Positions 26,622 through 38,762 are shown, numbered from the stretch's first letter. The stretch is DNA of 64,000 nucleotides from Pilaira anomala (GCA_025716855.1 JAIXMQ010000099.1:1-64000); one strand, 5' to 3'. The notes: generated by a model from the sequence alone, not told the origin. Program-made: numbers and translations.

Positions 26622-29600
26622 ATGACGAGTGTTCCTATTTTATGTAGAGTTCAAGCACTTTACCCATTCAAGTCAAACGATCCTTCATCACTTTGTTTTA
26701 ATCAAGATGATCAAATTGACGTTTTAAATAAGTTACCTTCTGGATGGTGGGACGGACTGTAAGAATAAAAATTTATGATTAAAACATGCAATAATAATAA
26801 TAATAATAACAATATCTGTTGTCATAGATGCAATGATACCCGGGGATGGTTTCCCAGCAACTATGTAAAATTAATCGAAGATTTAAAACAAGAATCAGAT
26901 GATGAAATTGTAAATAATAGTTAGAGGAATTTGAATGATTTATATATAATTAATTACTTTTTATAAATAGTCACCGCCACCATCGAAAAGCGAATATAGA
27001 TTAAGTTTAGCTTATAATAATTCTACAAGTACACCACACGAAGAAGACCAAAGGAATAATTGGATTGTTCAAAGAACTGAAGATGGTACAGGGTTTTATC
27101 ATTTTAATCCAATTACAGGAGAAATGAAATTTAATCAAGAAGAAGATGACGAAGAGGAAAATATACCAGAAGAAGAATCAACAGCTTCTTTTTTAATAAA
27201 TGATAGTGAATCAGAATCTGATTATCGATCAACACTAGATATACCATGGTCTGAAGGAAGTACATTATTTGAAGAAAAGGTTAGAAAAAAAAAAAGGCAT
27301 GGTTATTTTAAACACATATTCATTCTATTTTCTATTTAGTCACAATGGGTAAATCGTGCAACCCCATCAATTCAACAATTAAAATGTGAAAGTTTTGTAA
27401 ATATAATAATACACACACAAAATAATTATAATAAATTACTAAAATCTAAAAAAATTTACAGGAAAAACCACCTCGAAAATCACCTTCACGTAGACCTTCA
27501 ATACGCAAAGTACCATCTTTAGGTGATGAAGAACCACTTTCATGGAATAAATTATCAGGAAATATTGCTATTGCTATTCATCAACTTACAACAGCAGCAA
27601 AGAATGGATTAGATCATCTTTATCATCCTTGTTCAATTGCTATAGTGAACTCAATTCGATCCATGTTAATTGCATCATCTACAATTGATAAAGATTCAGG
27701 ACACATTAAATCCAATGGTACATTACGTTCACATCATCGTGCCATGATGGCCAGTATGTCTAAACTTACTTTAACAACACAAACACATCATAGTTCAATT
27801 GATCCTGATCAAGATGATGATACAACTGTCAGTAAAATATTAGCTGAATCGAGTGATCTTTTATTAATGATTCGTAATTTCATTAATACCTGTCAAGATT
27901 TAAGTTTACCTTTAACTCATACTGACCCACAATGGATTCAAAAACAAGAAAATAGTACAACAACCTTAACTAATTCAAATCGAAAATTATCTATTTCTTC
28001 TTCTATCAATCAAAGATACAGTCTTCAAGTAAACTTAGCAGAGAATTTAGAGACAATGGGTACATGTATTCAAGATTCTGCAGAAACCATCATTAAATGT
28101 ATCGCATCCTCTTCAAATACAGATCAAGTATCACTTGAAGCATTATTATTCACTCATTTCCGTAATTTATCAAATCAAACTGGTTTATTCTTGGGATACC
28201 TTGATGAAACCGATTTTAGTATAGTACAAGATGATTTAGAAATGATTGATTTATTAGTTGGAAAACAAGCTCTTTCAGATAGTCTTGGATTATTATTTTT
28301 TAAATTACAAGCATTAACAAATGAAGATAAATCAAATTTCGAAAATTGTTTAAAGGAGACTGAAGAAGCTGCTGGTAGTCTCTATAATCCAATCGAATTG
28401 ATTTGTGCAAGTGTCTTAAGGTTGGCTCAAATGCATCGTAGTAGAAGTAATAGTAATGCTTCCTTTTTAATTCAACCCATGATGGATAAAACTGCAAGTA
28501 CCAGTACTACTTTAGCTGTATTAAATGAACTTGCAACTGAAGATGATGAATCAGATGATCAAGATGAACCAGATACTGTCATTGATAGACATCATTCTGA
28601 ATTGATTCCAAATAAAACCATGATTCAGCCTCCTACCATCCAAAGATCACATACTGCACCGCCTCCGCCTACACAAAACTCAAATAGTAAACTTAAAAAG
28701 TTCTTTGGAGATGAAGCTCCTTTAGCTGTAGTAGCTGCATCTAATCCTAGTATCCATGAAAGACCTGATTATTTACAATATGATTATGGACCAAATGAAG
28801 TCGTCTTTAATATGGAAGGTAATGTACGTGGAGGTACATTACCTGCTCTTGTAGAAAGATTAACTCTTCATGATTATCTGGATATGAACTTTATCAATAC
28901 ATTTTTATTGACTTACCGAAGTTTCTGTAGCTCAGTCGATTTATTAAATTTATTAGAAGCAAGATATAATTTACAATGTCCACCAGGTTTAACAGAAGAA
29001 GAAGCAACCATTTGGGAAGAAAAGAAATTGAAATTGGTTCGATTACGTGTATTTAACGTACTCAAGAATTGGTTAGAATTATATTATAATGAAGATGATA
29101 GTATCTTATTGGATAGATTATTGGATTTCACAAATAAACATATTAAAGTCACTCTCAAATTCTCAAATGGACAACTGGAAAGTTTAATTCAAAGAAGAAG
29201 GGATGCGAATATGATGGATAATGGTGGTTTAAAAAAGATGATTTTAACTTTACCTGATCCACCAGAACCTATCTTGCCTAGAAATAGAAGAAGATTCAAG
29301 CTGTTAGATATTGATACTTTGGAAATGGCAAGACAGTTAACTATTATGGATTTCAGGTTGTATAGTGCTATTAAACCAATCGAATGTTTGGATAAAGCTT
29401 GGTCATCGCAGGAAGATGATAATGTTGCAGTTAATATTAGAGCTTCGATTGAGTATTGTAATCAAGTTACATCTTGGGTTTCAGATGTTATCTTGAGTCA
29501 ACATGATATTAAAAAGCGAAGTGTCTTGATCAAGTACTGGGTACAAGTAGCCGAGGTAAGTTTCTTATGGCGTGTATGTGTGTATATATACTGATAGTTT

Positions 29601-30180
29601 TTATTAGAAATGTCGAATTTTAAATAATTTTAATACATGTATGGCCATTCTATCAGCATTTGATAACAGTTCAGTGGGTAGATTAAAGCGTACATGGGAA
29701 GTAGTTGGAGCCCGTACAAACCAAATCTTACAACAGATTCGTAAACTGATGGGCGCGAACCGAAACTTTACAGAATATCGAGCGATTATTCATTCCATCA
29801 ATCCACCCTGTATACCCTTTTTAGGCATCTATTTACAAGATTTGACATTTATTGAAGACGGAAATGCCAATGAATTAAAAAAATCAAAAGACTTGATTAA
29901 TTTTGCTAAACGTGCTAAAACGGCTGAAGTCATTCGAGAAATTCAACAATATCAGTCTTCTTTATACCAATTAAAACCAGTCGCTGATTTACAGGAATTT
30001 ATTAAATCGAATTTAAAGAGTACACGCGATGAAGAACAGCTGTATAAAGAAAGTTTAAAGCTAGAACCAAGGTAAAAATTTGTTAAATTATATTTTTTTT
30101 ACCGGAGTTTATTCACCTTTTTATTTTTTAGGGAGCGTGAAGATGAGAAAATAACGCGTCTTTTGCAAGAGTCTGGTTTC

Positions 30181-30186
<6 letters not shown>
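26622..30186 (+). CDS. Ras guanine nucleotide exchange factor, Cdc25-type (SH3-WW-RasGEF)
   Basis: Seven exons (26622-26758, 26828-26909, 26971-27279, 27340-27396, 27462-29555, 29608-30071, 30132-30186) encode 1065 aa. An SH3 domain spans about residues 10-65 (ALYPFKSND, WWDGL, RGWFPSNYVKLIE). A WW-like domain lies near 102-126 (NWIVQRTEDGTGFYHFNPITGE; its second Trp position is Phe). A long helical/low-complexity middle follows. RasGEF_N is near 645-780 (GGTLPALVERLT, INTFLLTYRSF). The catalytic CDC25 domain runs from about 810 to 1040 (DIDTLEMARQLTIMDF, HDIKKRSVLIKYWV, NPPCIPFLGIYLQDLTF). It activates Ras by GDP release at membranes; fungal homologues feed the cAMP/PKA pathway. All seven exons join in phase. 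A T26 tract and CT-rich stretch precede the start. Confidence 0.93.
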
Positions 30187-30211
<25 letters not shown>

Positions 30212-30292
30212 TACGTATTAATAACAATTATATTTTTTTTTTTTTTTTTTTTTTTTATTCTCTATACACACTTAATTCTCCTATATAAAAAC

Positions 30293-31923
30293 ATGGCCTT
30301 ATCAGACTATGAAAAACAACGTTTAGAAAACATAAAGTAATAATAAAATACAATTTTTTTGTTTTTTTTTTGCTGTGCAAAAAGAAAAACATTAATTTTT
30401 TTTTTTTTTTTTTTTTTACCTTGTAATAGGCAAAACGAAGCGTTACTCCGTACACTAGAAATTCCAACTACTCTTAAACAAAAGATAAAATCAGAAGGAA
30501 CAGCTTTAAGAAAACATAACCCACCTACTAAAAAAGAACCTAAATTACCTTTACGTACTTCAGCTCGTATTCGAGGAGAAGCACCTTCAATTAAACGTGA
30601 TTTGGATATAGAAACAATAGAACAAGAACAGTCAAAACGATCCAAAACGATCGATAGCTTGGGTGCAGAAGATCAAGACAAATTATTAGGTCTCTTTAAA
30701 ACTACCTTGTTACCCAATACAGAACCTACTACTGTTGAAATCAAACAAGAACAAGATGAACATGGTAAAACTCCTGATCAACATTTGTCTACTCAACTTG
30801 AACAGTTAAAGATTCAACATGCTTGGGCTACTGTTAAAGTTACACCAAGTCGAATCAACGGTTGCTTGTAAAGTTATTATTCTTGAAATATACCATATTA
30901 TATTGTATTAACAAATGATAATTTTAGATTTCATCCTTCAGATTCAAAATTACTAGGTTGTGCAGTCGATGTTGATGGATACTTGGGATTTTGGGATATA
31001 AAGAACCAAGATGAACAAGGTGAACCAGTTGTCTATCAATACAAACCACACAAGAGAACAATCACCGATATTCATTTCAACCCATCAGACGCTTCTAAAC
31101 TTATGACTTCTTCTTATGATGGACTTATAAGAACATTTGATATGAATAAAGCTGAATTCACAAATTGGCAAGTATCTGATTCTTTTGCATTGACTAGTTT
31201 TGATCTCTCTCAAGATGGAAATGATATCTGGTTCTCTACTTCAGATGGTGAGATTGGTTTACAAGATACTCGTTCAAATGCATTGACTGTCTATAAAGCA
31301 AAAGAAAAGAAAATTGGGTGTATTCATTTGAACCCTGTACATACTCATTTATTAGCTGGTGCCTCCAATGATCGTACAGTGTCTGTATGGGATATTCGAA
31401 TGTGGAGTGAGAAATTGGTAGAGCCTTTGCATAGTTTTGAACATGGGTATTCCGCTACAAGTTGTTATTGGAGTCCAAATGGAGATTTATTAGCTACTAC
31501 TAGTTATGATGATTATATTCGTTTATTTAGCTTAGATGATGGTAATGAAATGAAATTGAAGAGTGCTATTAAACATAATAATCATACTGGCAGGTAAAAA
31601 AAAAAAAAAAAAAAAAGAAAGAATATATAAATATGTAAGGTAGAATAGATGATTTATTATACAATTTTAGATGGGTAACGAATTTTCGAGCAAGATGGAA
31701 TACAAATAAATTAAACGGAATCAAACCACAACACTTGATTATTGGTAATATGAAACAAACGATTGATATCTATTCAGGAGAGACTGGTAAAGAAATGATT
31801 CAATTATATGATGATGATCATATTACGGCTATTCCAAGTGTCAATCAATTTCATCCCAATACACAAAAGCCTACTATTTTGGCAGGTAATGCATCTGGTA
31901 GAATGGTATGTTGGGATTATTAA
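30293..31923 (+). CDS. WD40 protein of the CMR1/WDR76 family
   Basis: Four exons (30293-30336, 30430-30867, 30928-31593, 31671-31923) encode 466 aa, near the length of yeast Cmr1 (522). The N-terminus (SDYEKQRLENIK, then LRTSARIRGEAPS) is the conserved pre-propeller segment of the family. Blades follow: LGCAVDVDGYLGFWDI, LMTSSYDGLIRTFDM, LLAGASNDRTVSVWDIRMW, LLATTSYDDYIRLFSLDDG and ILAGNASGRMVCWDY at the C-terminus. Family members are nuclear, bind DNA or chromatin and respond to replication stress. T tracts lie at 30233-30256. Its stop codon overlaps the stop codon of the convergent gene on the other strand. Confidence 0.88.
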
Positions 31924-32773
31924 TTTGTTGTTGATTGATTTGTACCAAAAAATAAACGATCTAAAAACTGTGATGCGCTCCATTTGTTATTTACATCATG
32001 TTCATACTCTTGTTTTTCTTGTCGTTGCTTTATAGCAGCTGCTTTTAATAAAATTTGTCTACGTTGTTCTAAATGAGGTATAACAGATGGTGTAGGTAAA
32101 ATAGATGATGATATCGTTCGAGTATAACTTGGCTTTTCTCGCTGTTGTTGAACTCTTCTTAAACTTTCCATCATTGGATCTTGGTATTTCCTTACACATC
32201 TGTATTCTTTACCCATCTTCTCCATCTCTCGTGTTAATCGAATCATGTTCTTTGGGTGAGCTATATGGTTTTCATCATGGATTAAACTTTGTTCTCTTTG
32301 TAAAAGCAATTTCTGTTGAGTACGAGTCATACCCGTTGGTTGTTGTATAGCTGCTGATGCTACATTATTCATTGTATTAGCTTTCTTTGTTGTTGTTGTG
32401 TTCGTCTCTACAAATTGTGATTTTAACAAAGGCTTCTTTTTTGAAGGTGGTGTAGTAGGTGGTGAACTAGGCTTTACTACCACTACTTCTTCCTCCTCTT
32501 TCTCCTCTTCTTCTTCTTCTGCTGGTGCTTCTTGTTCTTGTTTTACTGTAGGAGTTGTGGTTGTCGTCATGGTCATCTTTGGTTCAACAGCTAAACTCAA
32601 CTTGGTTAGCGATTTATTTGACTGAGACCTCTTCATGGGTTTCTTGACAACTTCATCATTAGAATCTTCATTAGCATTATTACTATAGGCTCTTGCCATG
32701 GGTGCTAATTTAGATACATGCACTCGACCACTAGACCTTCTCTTCACATGGTGTCGAGTCGCTGGTCTTTTAT

Positions 32774-32807
<34 letters not shown>

Positions 32808-32912
32808 CAGGGTAGCTGTTGTACTTGTAGTGGGAGAAGGTGGTAATTCTCCTCCTCCTACTGCAAACTTTTTTGATTTCTTTCCTTGCTGTTGTTCTTC
32901 GTTTTGTGTCAT
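31920..32912 (-). CDS. Low-complexity basic protein, TORC1 subunit TCO89-like
   Basis: Single exon, 330 aa. Poly-Thr runs (residues ~28-47, from an ACA/GTT-type repeat), poly-Glu and Lys/Arg patches dominate the first 190 residues. The conserved-looking block is residues ~205-260: MTRTQQKLLLQREQSLI, then NMIRLTREMEKMGKEYRCVRKYQDP. TRTQ-KLLLQR plus a following helix with YRCVRKY is, as I recall it, the core motif of fungal TCO89-type proteins, subunits of TORC1 at the vacuole. The rest has no folded domain, as in that family. The call is motif-based and moderate. Antisense frames through the repeats are shadows. It converges on the CMR1-like gene with a 4-bp overlap. Confidence 0.55.
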
Positions 32913-33217
32913 CGTTTATAAAATGAGGAAAGGGAAAAAGATGAAGAAAAAATAACCAAAGGGTCACTTCTTTTTTTCAAGGGAAAAAAAAAGACGTGCT
33001 TTCAAAAAAAAAAGAAAAGAAAAACGAGTCTCTGAGTTCGAAAAAAGTGAAGTAAATGCCCACCCTAAACTATAAAATGAATTATATCCCATCAAAACAT
33101 AAAAAAAAAAATAAAGAAGTTAATAACAATTAAATGTGGTTAATGCAAGCTCCAGTACAATCAACCCTCAATTAGCTATTATCTCATTGTAGGATCATAA
33201 AATGTGGTCGTTACCCT

Positions 33218-33676
33218 ATGTTCTCATCTATAAAATTCGGTCTAATCATTGTCGCTGCTCTGTTATTTATATTAGAATCTACTCAAGCTTTTGTATTTAT
33301 AACAAAGTAGTCAGAGGTGGTCCATCATTTGATGTTTATGCCCAGCCTGAAGTTACAGGGTAAGATATATATAATATGTAATATATCTATTCAGCTACGC
33401 CCATTAAAGCTCTTTTTTCCTTTAAATAGTTCTTTCCACAAAAATATTGGGCCAGGAGGGAAAGAATATCGTCACTGGTCGGATAAGTGTTGTAATGAGT
33501 CAAGTAGGCAAAATGGTATAGTAGAATTTAAGGTTCACTTTGGAGAATATGTGAAGGCGGTTCTTTGTAGGGCGAGAGGGTCTATTGTATTTATAGGAAG
33601 TTCACCAAGTGATATCACTTATATCCGCACTTTTCTTAGTGGTTTTCAAGAACAAATAAGTTTGAAACCAAGCTAA
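33218..33676 (+). pseudogene. Broken six-cysteine secreted family member (6CS-1)
   Basis: Two exon-like parts (33218-33359 and 33430-33676) with the same layout as the intact copies: signal peptide ending ESTQAF, an intron with GT/AG borders, and a core exon with HWSDK, GSIVFIGSS and SDITY. One base is missing in the T run near 33289-33292 relative to the other copies, shifting the frame right at the first cysteine and creating an early stop. The core has also lost the paired Cys (YRHW in place of CCHW) and the last Cys. It lies 471 bp upstream of the intact 6CS-2 in the same orientation. A sequencing error could explain the shift but not the lost cysteines. Confidence 0.7.
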
Positions 33677-33949
33677 TACTATATAGATCACCTTAATAAT
33701 AATAAAAGACATTTCTTTTTCTTTTCTGAACATTTATATCTTTCTATATATGTTTTAAATAATCGAGCTAGATTTTTTTTTTTGTTTATTATGAGCTTTT
33801 ATTGGAATTCAATAACGGACAGTAGTAAAGTAAAAGTATCATCATGTTAAAATTTATATTTTTTCATTCAAAGAAAGCCAATCTTCTTTTCCTTACAGTA
33901 TATATAAATAGCAGTAATGTAAGATGAAAACATAATATCTAAGCATTTA

Positions 33950-34075
33950 TTTTATTTTCTTTCTGCGAACAAAGCTTCAAATCATTTCTACCACACTTAG
34001 CGTTTTTATCAAAACAAAAGAGACAATGAAAGACCAAAAAGAGCTGCATTTAATTTAAAATTTGGCATAATGAAG
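33950..34075 (+). repeat. Diverged direct repeat, copy 1 (6CS promoter region)
   Basis: This 125-bp stretch upstream of 6CS-2 recurs at about 36355-36475 in the same orientation. Shared blocks include CATTTATTT, CAAAGCTT, TTTTTATCAAAA and GCATTTAATTT in the same order and spacing. It shows that the 6CS relic at 36.6 kb arose by duplication together with its promoter. Confidence 0.65.
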
Positions 34076-34092
34076 TTTCTTTGAGACAACAG

Positions 34093-34100
34093 TATAAATA
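34093..34100 (+). promoter_or_regulatory. TATA box of 6CS-2
   Basis: TATAAATA, about 50 bp before the start codon at 34148, the same element and spacing class as in the minus-strand copies. Confidence 0.55.
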
Positions 34101-34147
34101 AAGAAGACTTTTCTAATTTTCTCATTATTATATGCATATATATTAAT

Positions 34148-34614
34148 ATGTTTTCGTTTATAAAGTGCACTTTATTGATAATCGGTGCATTATTGTTTAC
34201 ATTAGAGTCTACTCAAGCTATTTGTATTTATAACAATATAGTCGGAGACGGTCAATTCTCATCAGGTATTTTTTTCCAAGCTACAAGCAAACTAATGTAA
34301 GATATATAATGAGTGTGTAGCTAGGTCTATTAAAACTCTTTTTTCTTTCAAACAGATTTTTCAAAAGACATGTTGTCCCAGGAGGGGTAGCATGCTGTCA
34401 TTGGGCGGATAAGGGTTGTAATAATACAGGTAGAAAAGATGGCCCAGTAGATTTTACTGTTTACTTTGAAGCTTATGTGGATAATGATATTTATTGTGAG
34501 GAAGGAGGATCTATTGTATTTACAGGAACTTCACTAGATGATATAACTTATACCTGTACTGAGCCTAAAGGCTCGCAGCATTCAAAACTTTTGGGACCGA
34601 TCTCAGCTTTATAA
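34148..34614 (+). CDS. Small secreted six-cysteine protein (6CS-2)
   Basis: Two exons (34148-34296, 34356-34614), 135 aa. The signal peptide is hydrophobic (LLIIGALLFTLEST) and ends QAICIYN. The mature part has the family core: VACCHWADKGCN, then YCEEGGSIVFTGTSLDD and YTCTEPKG. All six family cysteines are present. The intron sits at phase 2 between the signal/leader exon and the core exon, as in every other copy. The core exon has no internal Met start, so it can be recognised only by splicing. Function unknown. The family looks like an extracellular, disulfide-stabilised small protein, possibly cell-wall or effector-like (inference). Confidence 0.78.
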
Positions 34615-34831
34615 AAAAAACATTTCTTTGTTCTGAACATTCATACCTTTCTATAAGGGGATAGATATGCGCACCATATTTGCGCACCATATTTTCTTTA
34701 CACAGACTACTTTTCGAAAAAAAAGTGAAACCAAACTCGTAAACAAAACTATTTTTTTTTATACCTTTTTCAAATCAGTAAAAAGTAAAGTCTTTTATTA
34801 CATATAATAATTTAATTTTCATCATTTTTGA

Positions 34832-35203
34832 TTACTTTAAATTTGGCTCCTTCCGGGAAGGACTTGGTCTTCTTATGTTTGGGGAACTGACCCCACTTGT
34901 TACAGTGTAACTTAAATATTTCAAGTACATATTCTGGACTTTCTCCAGTGACGAAAAAAGCACATCTGGCCAAAGTTTACAAATGTGCTTAATTTGAAGA
35001 TACACCCAATGGTACCCACCTATATTTTGCGGAACAAAAAGAGGGGAAGGAGGTTCGCTAGATCTGTTCAAAGACGTTCTCAGAGGCAAGAAACTTACCG
35101 CTTCATTGTTGCTACTAATGTTAGAAAAAACAACAACAGGAACTCCGTAAGTATCTGCGACTACTTTAGCACACTCAGGGGTTGTGAGCCAGTCAGGCAC
35201 CAT
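34832..35203 (-). pseudogene. OTU-like/transposon-derived fragment
   Basis: A 123-aa frame starting MVPDWLTTPECAKVVADTYGVPVVVFS and containing LFVPQNIGGYHWVYLQIK and LWPDV. The order (W-x-TTPE-CA-VAD-TY, then a strand, then a G-x-H-W-V-x-L catalytic-His region) resembles the end of the OTU cysteine-protease domain found in Mutator-like elements of Mucorales. The N-terminal part with the Asp-Gly-x-Cys nucleophile motif is absent and the C-terminus drifts into Ser/Pro-rich sequence, so this is most likely a truncated remnant. Confidence 0.4.
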
Positions 35204-36354
35204 TATTCTTAACCCAGTTGCTTCCTCATTCGATCAAACCTTCAAGCTTTCTTTTTAAATCCAAAGACAAAGTATCCCAATATAATGCTTGTTTTGATGA
35301 AAAGTTTCAAGTATTTTTTTTTTTTTTTTACTAACGAAAAGGTATCCTGGTTTCCTTCGGAATAGTTAACCACTGATATCCAGCCACATCATCCATCTTA
35401 TAACAACCTCAAATTTTTTTTTAGAGTCTAGCTGTATCTACCACTTTTTTAGCTAAGATATATTTAAGTCGTTTTAATTAAGCTGACAACTATATATACA
35501 TAGCTTGGTGATCGCTTTTTATTTTTATTAATTGTTTGTTATATAACTTTTAATATCTTTTCCACTTGTATACTGCAATAAACTATTAGACATATCTTTG
35601 GCTTACTTATTGGCTTTCTTTTTGTCTTACTTTTTGTCTTACTTTTTGTCTTACTTTTTGTTTATCTTTTTGCCTATCTTTTTGCCTTACTGTCGAGGAT
35701 GCTTATAAATACAACTGAATAAATGAGTGACTATCATAATTATTTCATATATTTATTTCATCATTATTAAAACAAGATCACATAAGGCTGGTATAGGTAG
35801 ATCGCATTACTTTCTCATAGGTCAATAAGATAACAAGTTGTCATATATGATAATTGACAGTAACAAGAGTTTGTTTAACTTTACGTGAATTACCAATCAA
35901 AGTAATCCGCCAAAAGACACGCGTAATTATAAATTAAAGGATCTAGAATGTTATCATACAGGAAGAAGATGTTATATCGTATCATATTATTATAATAACA
36001 AAATTATATAATAGCAAATTACATCATATCTTTATTATAATCATTATCACATATAGCCAACAATTATTATTTATGTAAATAATTACTTTTACCAAATTTA
36101 TGTACATCTTCTATATGATATCAATTGATATCATTTCTCGTTTGTTTCGTGATAAATCCAAGCTATAAAATATAATCTTCGATATATAAAAAAAGAGAAA
36201 GAAATCAGGAAAAGAAATCAGACGCAAAAAAGATAATTAAATGTTTCTTTAGAAAAGAAATGGGGGTCTATGTACGTGTTGTTAACTGAGTCGTGATTGC
36301 TCATCTTGTACATCGTTGTGTTTTTATAATACTTTAATCTTGCAAACCAGCATC
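35204..36354. other. Intergenic region, no gene seen
   Basis: AT-rich spacer with a short-unit tandem repeat at 35601-35690 and no readable coding segment. Confidence 0.45.
35601..35690. repeat. Pyrimidine-rich tandem repeat, 11-12 bp unit
   Basis: Repeats of the unit CTTACTTTTTGT with variants (CTATCTTTTTGC), about seven units. Non-coding. Confidence 0.8.
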
Positions 36355-36475
36355 AAGGCATTTATTTCATTTTCTTTCCACGACAAAGCTTTTAATTATC
36401 TCGACTACGCTTGGTTTTTATCAAAATAAAAGAGATAAGGGAAACATCAAAAAATGCATTTAATTTGATTTTTTG
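36355..36475 (+). repeat. Diverged direct repeat, copy 2
   Basis: Partner of the repeat at 33950-34075, with the same order of shared blocks. It lies about 150 bp upstream of the decayed 6CS core at 36622. Confidence 0.6.
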
Positions 36476-36621
36476 ACTTAATAAATGTTTATACAGTAGC
36501 GAGTATAGTCTTATAGAAGAAGTACTTTATTTTTTCTTATTACTTTCATTTTCTCACCATACATACCTAAGTTAAATATATTTCTTTTCATAAAATTCAA
36601 CAATTTATTAGCTGCTGGTTT

Positions 36622-36762
36622 GTATATGTGACATTTGGATTTGATGGTGATAAACCAAGTGATTTGAATCAGCTGTAGCCTCTATATAGTGGAGGAACTG
36701 GTTTTACATTCACAGGATCTGTAAGAGAAAATGTCATGGTTACCAGTAGTAAATCATTGTAA
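36622..36762 (+). pseudogene. Relic of a six-cysteine secreted gene
   Basis: One frame reads VYVTFGFDGDKPSDLNQL, stop, then YSGGTGFTFTGSV and ENVMVTS. This lines up with the core exon of 6CS-8 (FNVRFGFNGDRPEDG, GGGAVIFRGSSMDNV). The signal exon, intron and CC core are gone and the cysteines are lost. Together with the duplicated upstream repeat it is a dead third member of the plus-strand group. Confidence 0.6.
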
Positions 36763-37662
36763 TGGGCGTAGTGAAACCAAACCGGCAAATCCGTAGTCAA
36801 CTTAAGCATCTTAAAGTATCTCTCTCTAACCATAATTATTATTTGCTTAGTTTAATGTTAGAGTACTACGTTTTATTTACATATCACAAATATTAAGCTA
36901 TAAAAAGTTTTCTCAGGAAAACTGTAGTTAGTTCAAAAAAAACAACCAGCTATGCCTACATCTGGCCTAAAAACGGGTAAAAGGAGAGTTTTATTTTTGA
37001 ATAAAAAAAGCTTATGATAAATTTAAGTAGCAGAGGCAAAATGCTTCTTTGGCTTATTTATTCTAATTTTAGCTATTTTTTTTTTCTATCATTAAACTTT
37101 GATCACAAGTCTCATATTTTAACTATATTGAACTTGGGTTTATAATTTTCCGCCTTATCTGTTTATGATTATGAGTTAAAAATAACTATTGTAAATGTGT
37201 CAGGAGGTTTTTTTTTTTTTTCAAATCTTAAATAACAGTTACTCTGGGAAAAAGCTAAAATGTAATCCGTAAAGACGTTCAAAATGTAACACTCTGTGAC
37301 CAAAACGTATTTTTCAAACAATTCTGGATTCTATCCTGTTTTCTTGTACATTTTAATCATCTTAACCGCGGCTTGTAACGGATCGTGAGTTTGAATTATA
37401 TTTTTATCATGCACTTTTGTTGTTATCATGGTGAAAAGTTTTGTTTTGACCGAGTTCCCCAGATCGGTGCCAAGTTTAGAAAAATTTACCCTTTTTTATT
37501 TTAGAGCGGAGAGATATAACTAAAAAAAGAATAATTATACCATTAAATACTTTTGTTTCAGACGTGTTTTCATGTATTTTGACAATTGGCCTAATATTTT
37601 TCAAGAGTTAAATTTTAAGCAGAGGTCTTTTTTGTTTTTAGTTGAATTAATTGTATTTTTAT

Positions 37663-38762
37663 TTAAAGGGAAAAAAAAGGGGAAGCCTCTTCTTCAGACA
37701 GTCTTGAGTTTTTTTTTTCAAACAAATTCATGTCAGCTAAAGGAAATTTGTCTGCGATAGTGACAGCGCCAAATAAACCTTTGTGATGGTCAAATGATAT
37801 TTTATGTTGATCATCGTTGCCAAAATGAGATGATGTTTCTGGTAAGAGAGCTTCCAACTTATCAATCCCATAAAGGGCTACAACATCATCAGCTTTATAT
37901 TGATTTTTGCAATCGTTATATACTGGAATGTTTCTGAGCTGTTGCTTCATTGCAAGCGGATCAACTTCCCCAGGACCAAATTCAGCACCCAAATCAGATA
38001 CGGTACTATCAACAGCTTTTTCTGCTGCTTTAATGAAAGGATAAACCAGCATATCATTGAATGTATTCTCGTAATCTTCGAGGTCTTTATGAGTGGTATA
38101 TATATCATAACTAACAAAAAGAGTTATAAGCACTTTGTACTATCAATGATAGTAGACATATCACTAACCTTGATCGAAAAATATCTTCCAAGAACTCGAT
38201 AATTGAGCTGTTATTTGGAGTCTTCTTGAATGCAGATTTAAAGTTCTCTTTCGAGTTCTAAAATAAAAACAGAGTCAATAATTTTCGGTTGGCAGTATCT
38301 TAAGCAATAGATTATTTACACTTTCGATTACAGAGCTGGCATAACCCAGGTATTCGGGAGGCAAAGGGTAATAAGCCTCCTTATGAGCTTCCAAGTGCTG
38401 ATTATACAGTTGCTGTTAAGATTTGGTTTATGGGACACCTTTTTACCGTATCTGATGAAGTCGTGATTTTCTGGGCTACAAGAAGATGTATTATGAGACC
38501 AATTCTTAAAACTTTATTATATTTAAGTCACCGGTATGGGTGAAAGTTACTATTCTCATCTTTCAAAAACATCACCCAGTCTTTCCAAATAATTTTAACA
38601 TTGGCCTAAAAAATGCAAAAATTGGTTAAAGCAATCTGTCAAATACTACGCACAAAAAAAATACCTCTTCCTTCTTTCTTCTTGTGGCTGGAGTTGAAGC
38701 ATCTTCCTCGGCTTCAGATTCGGCCGCATTTCTTTTGGCAGATACTTTTGAAGGTGGAGTTG

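Noticed and set aside
32398..32955. Plus-strand ORFs opposite the TCO89-like gene
   Set aside because: Poly-Val/Ser readings of the poly-Thr and poly-Glu codon repeats.
35601..35690. Short tandem repeat considered as a regulatory array
   Set aside because: Degenerate pyrimidine slippage repeat with no gene start nearby.
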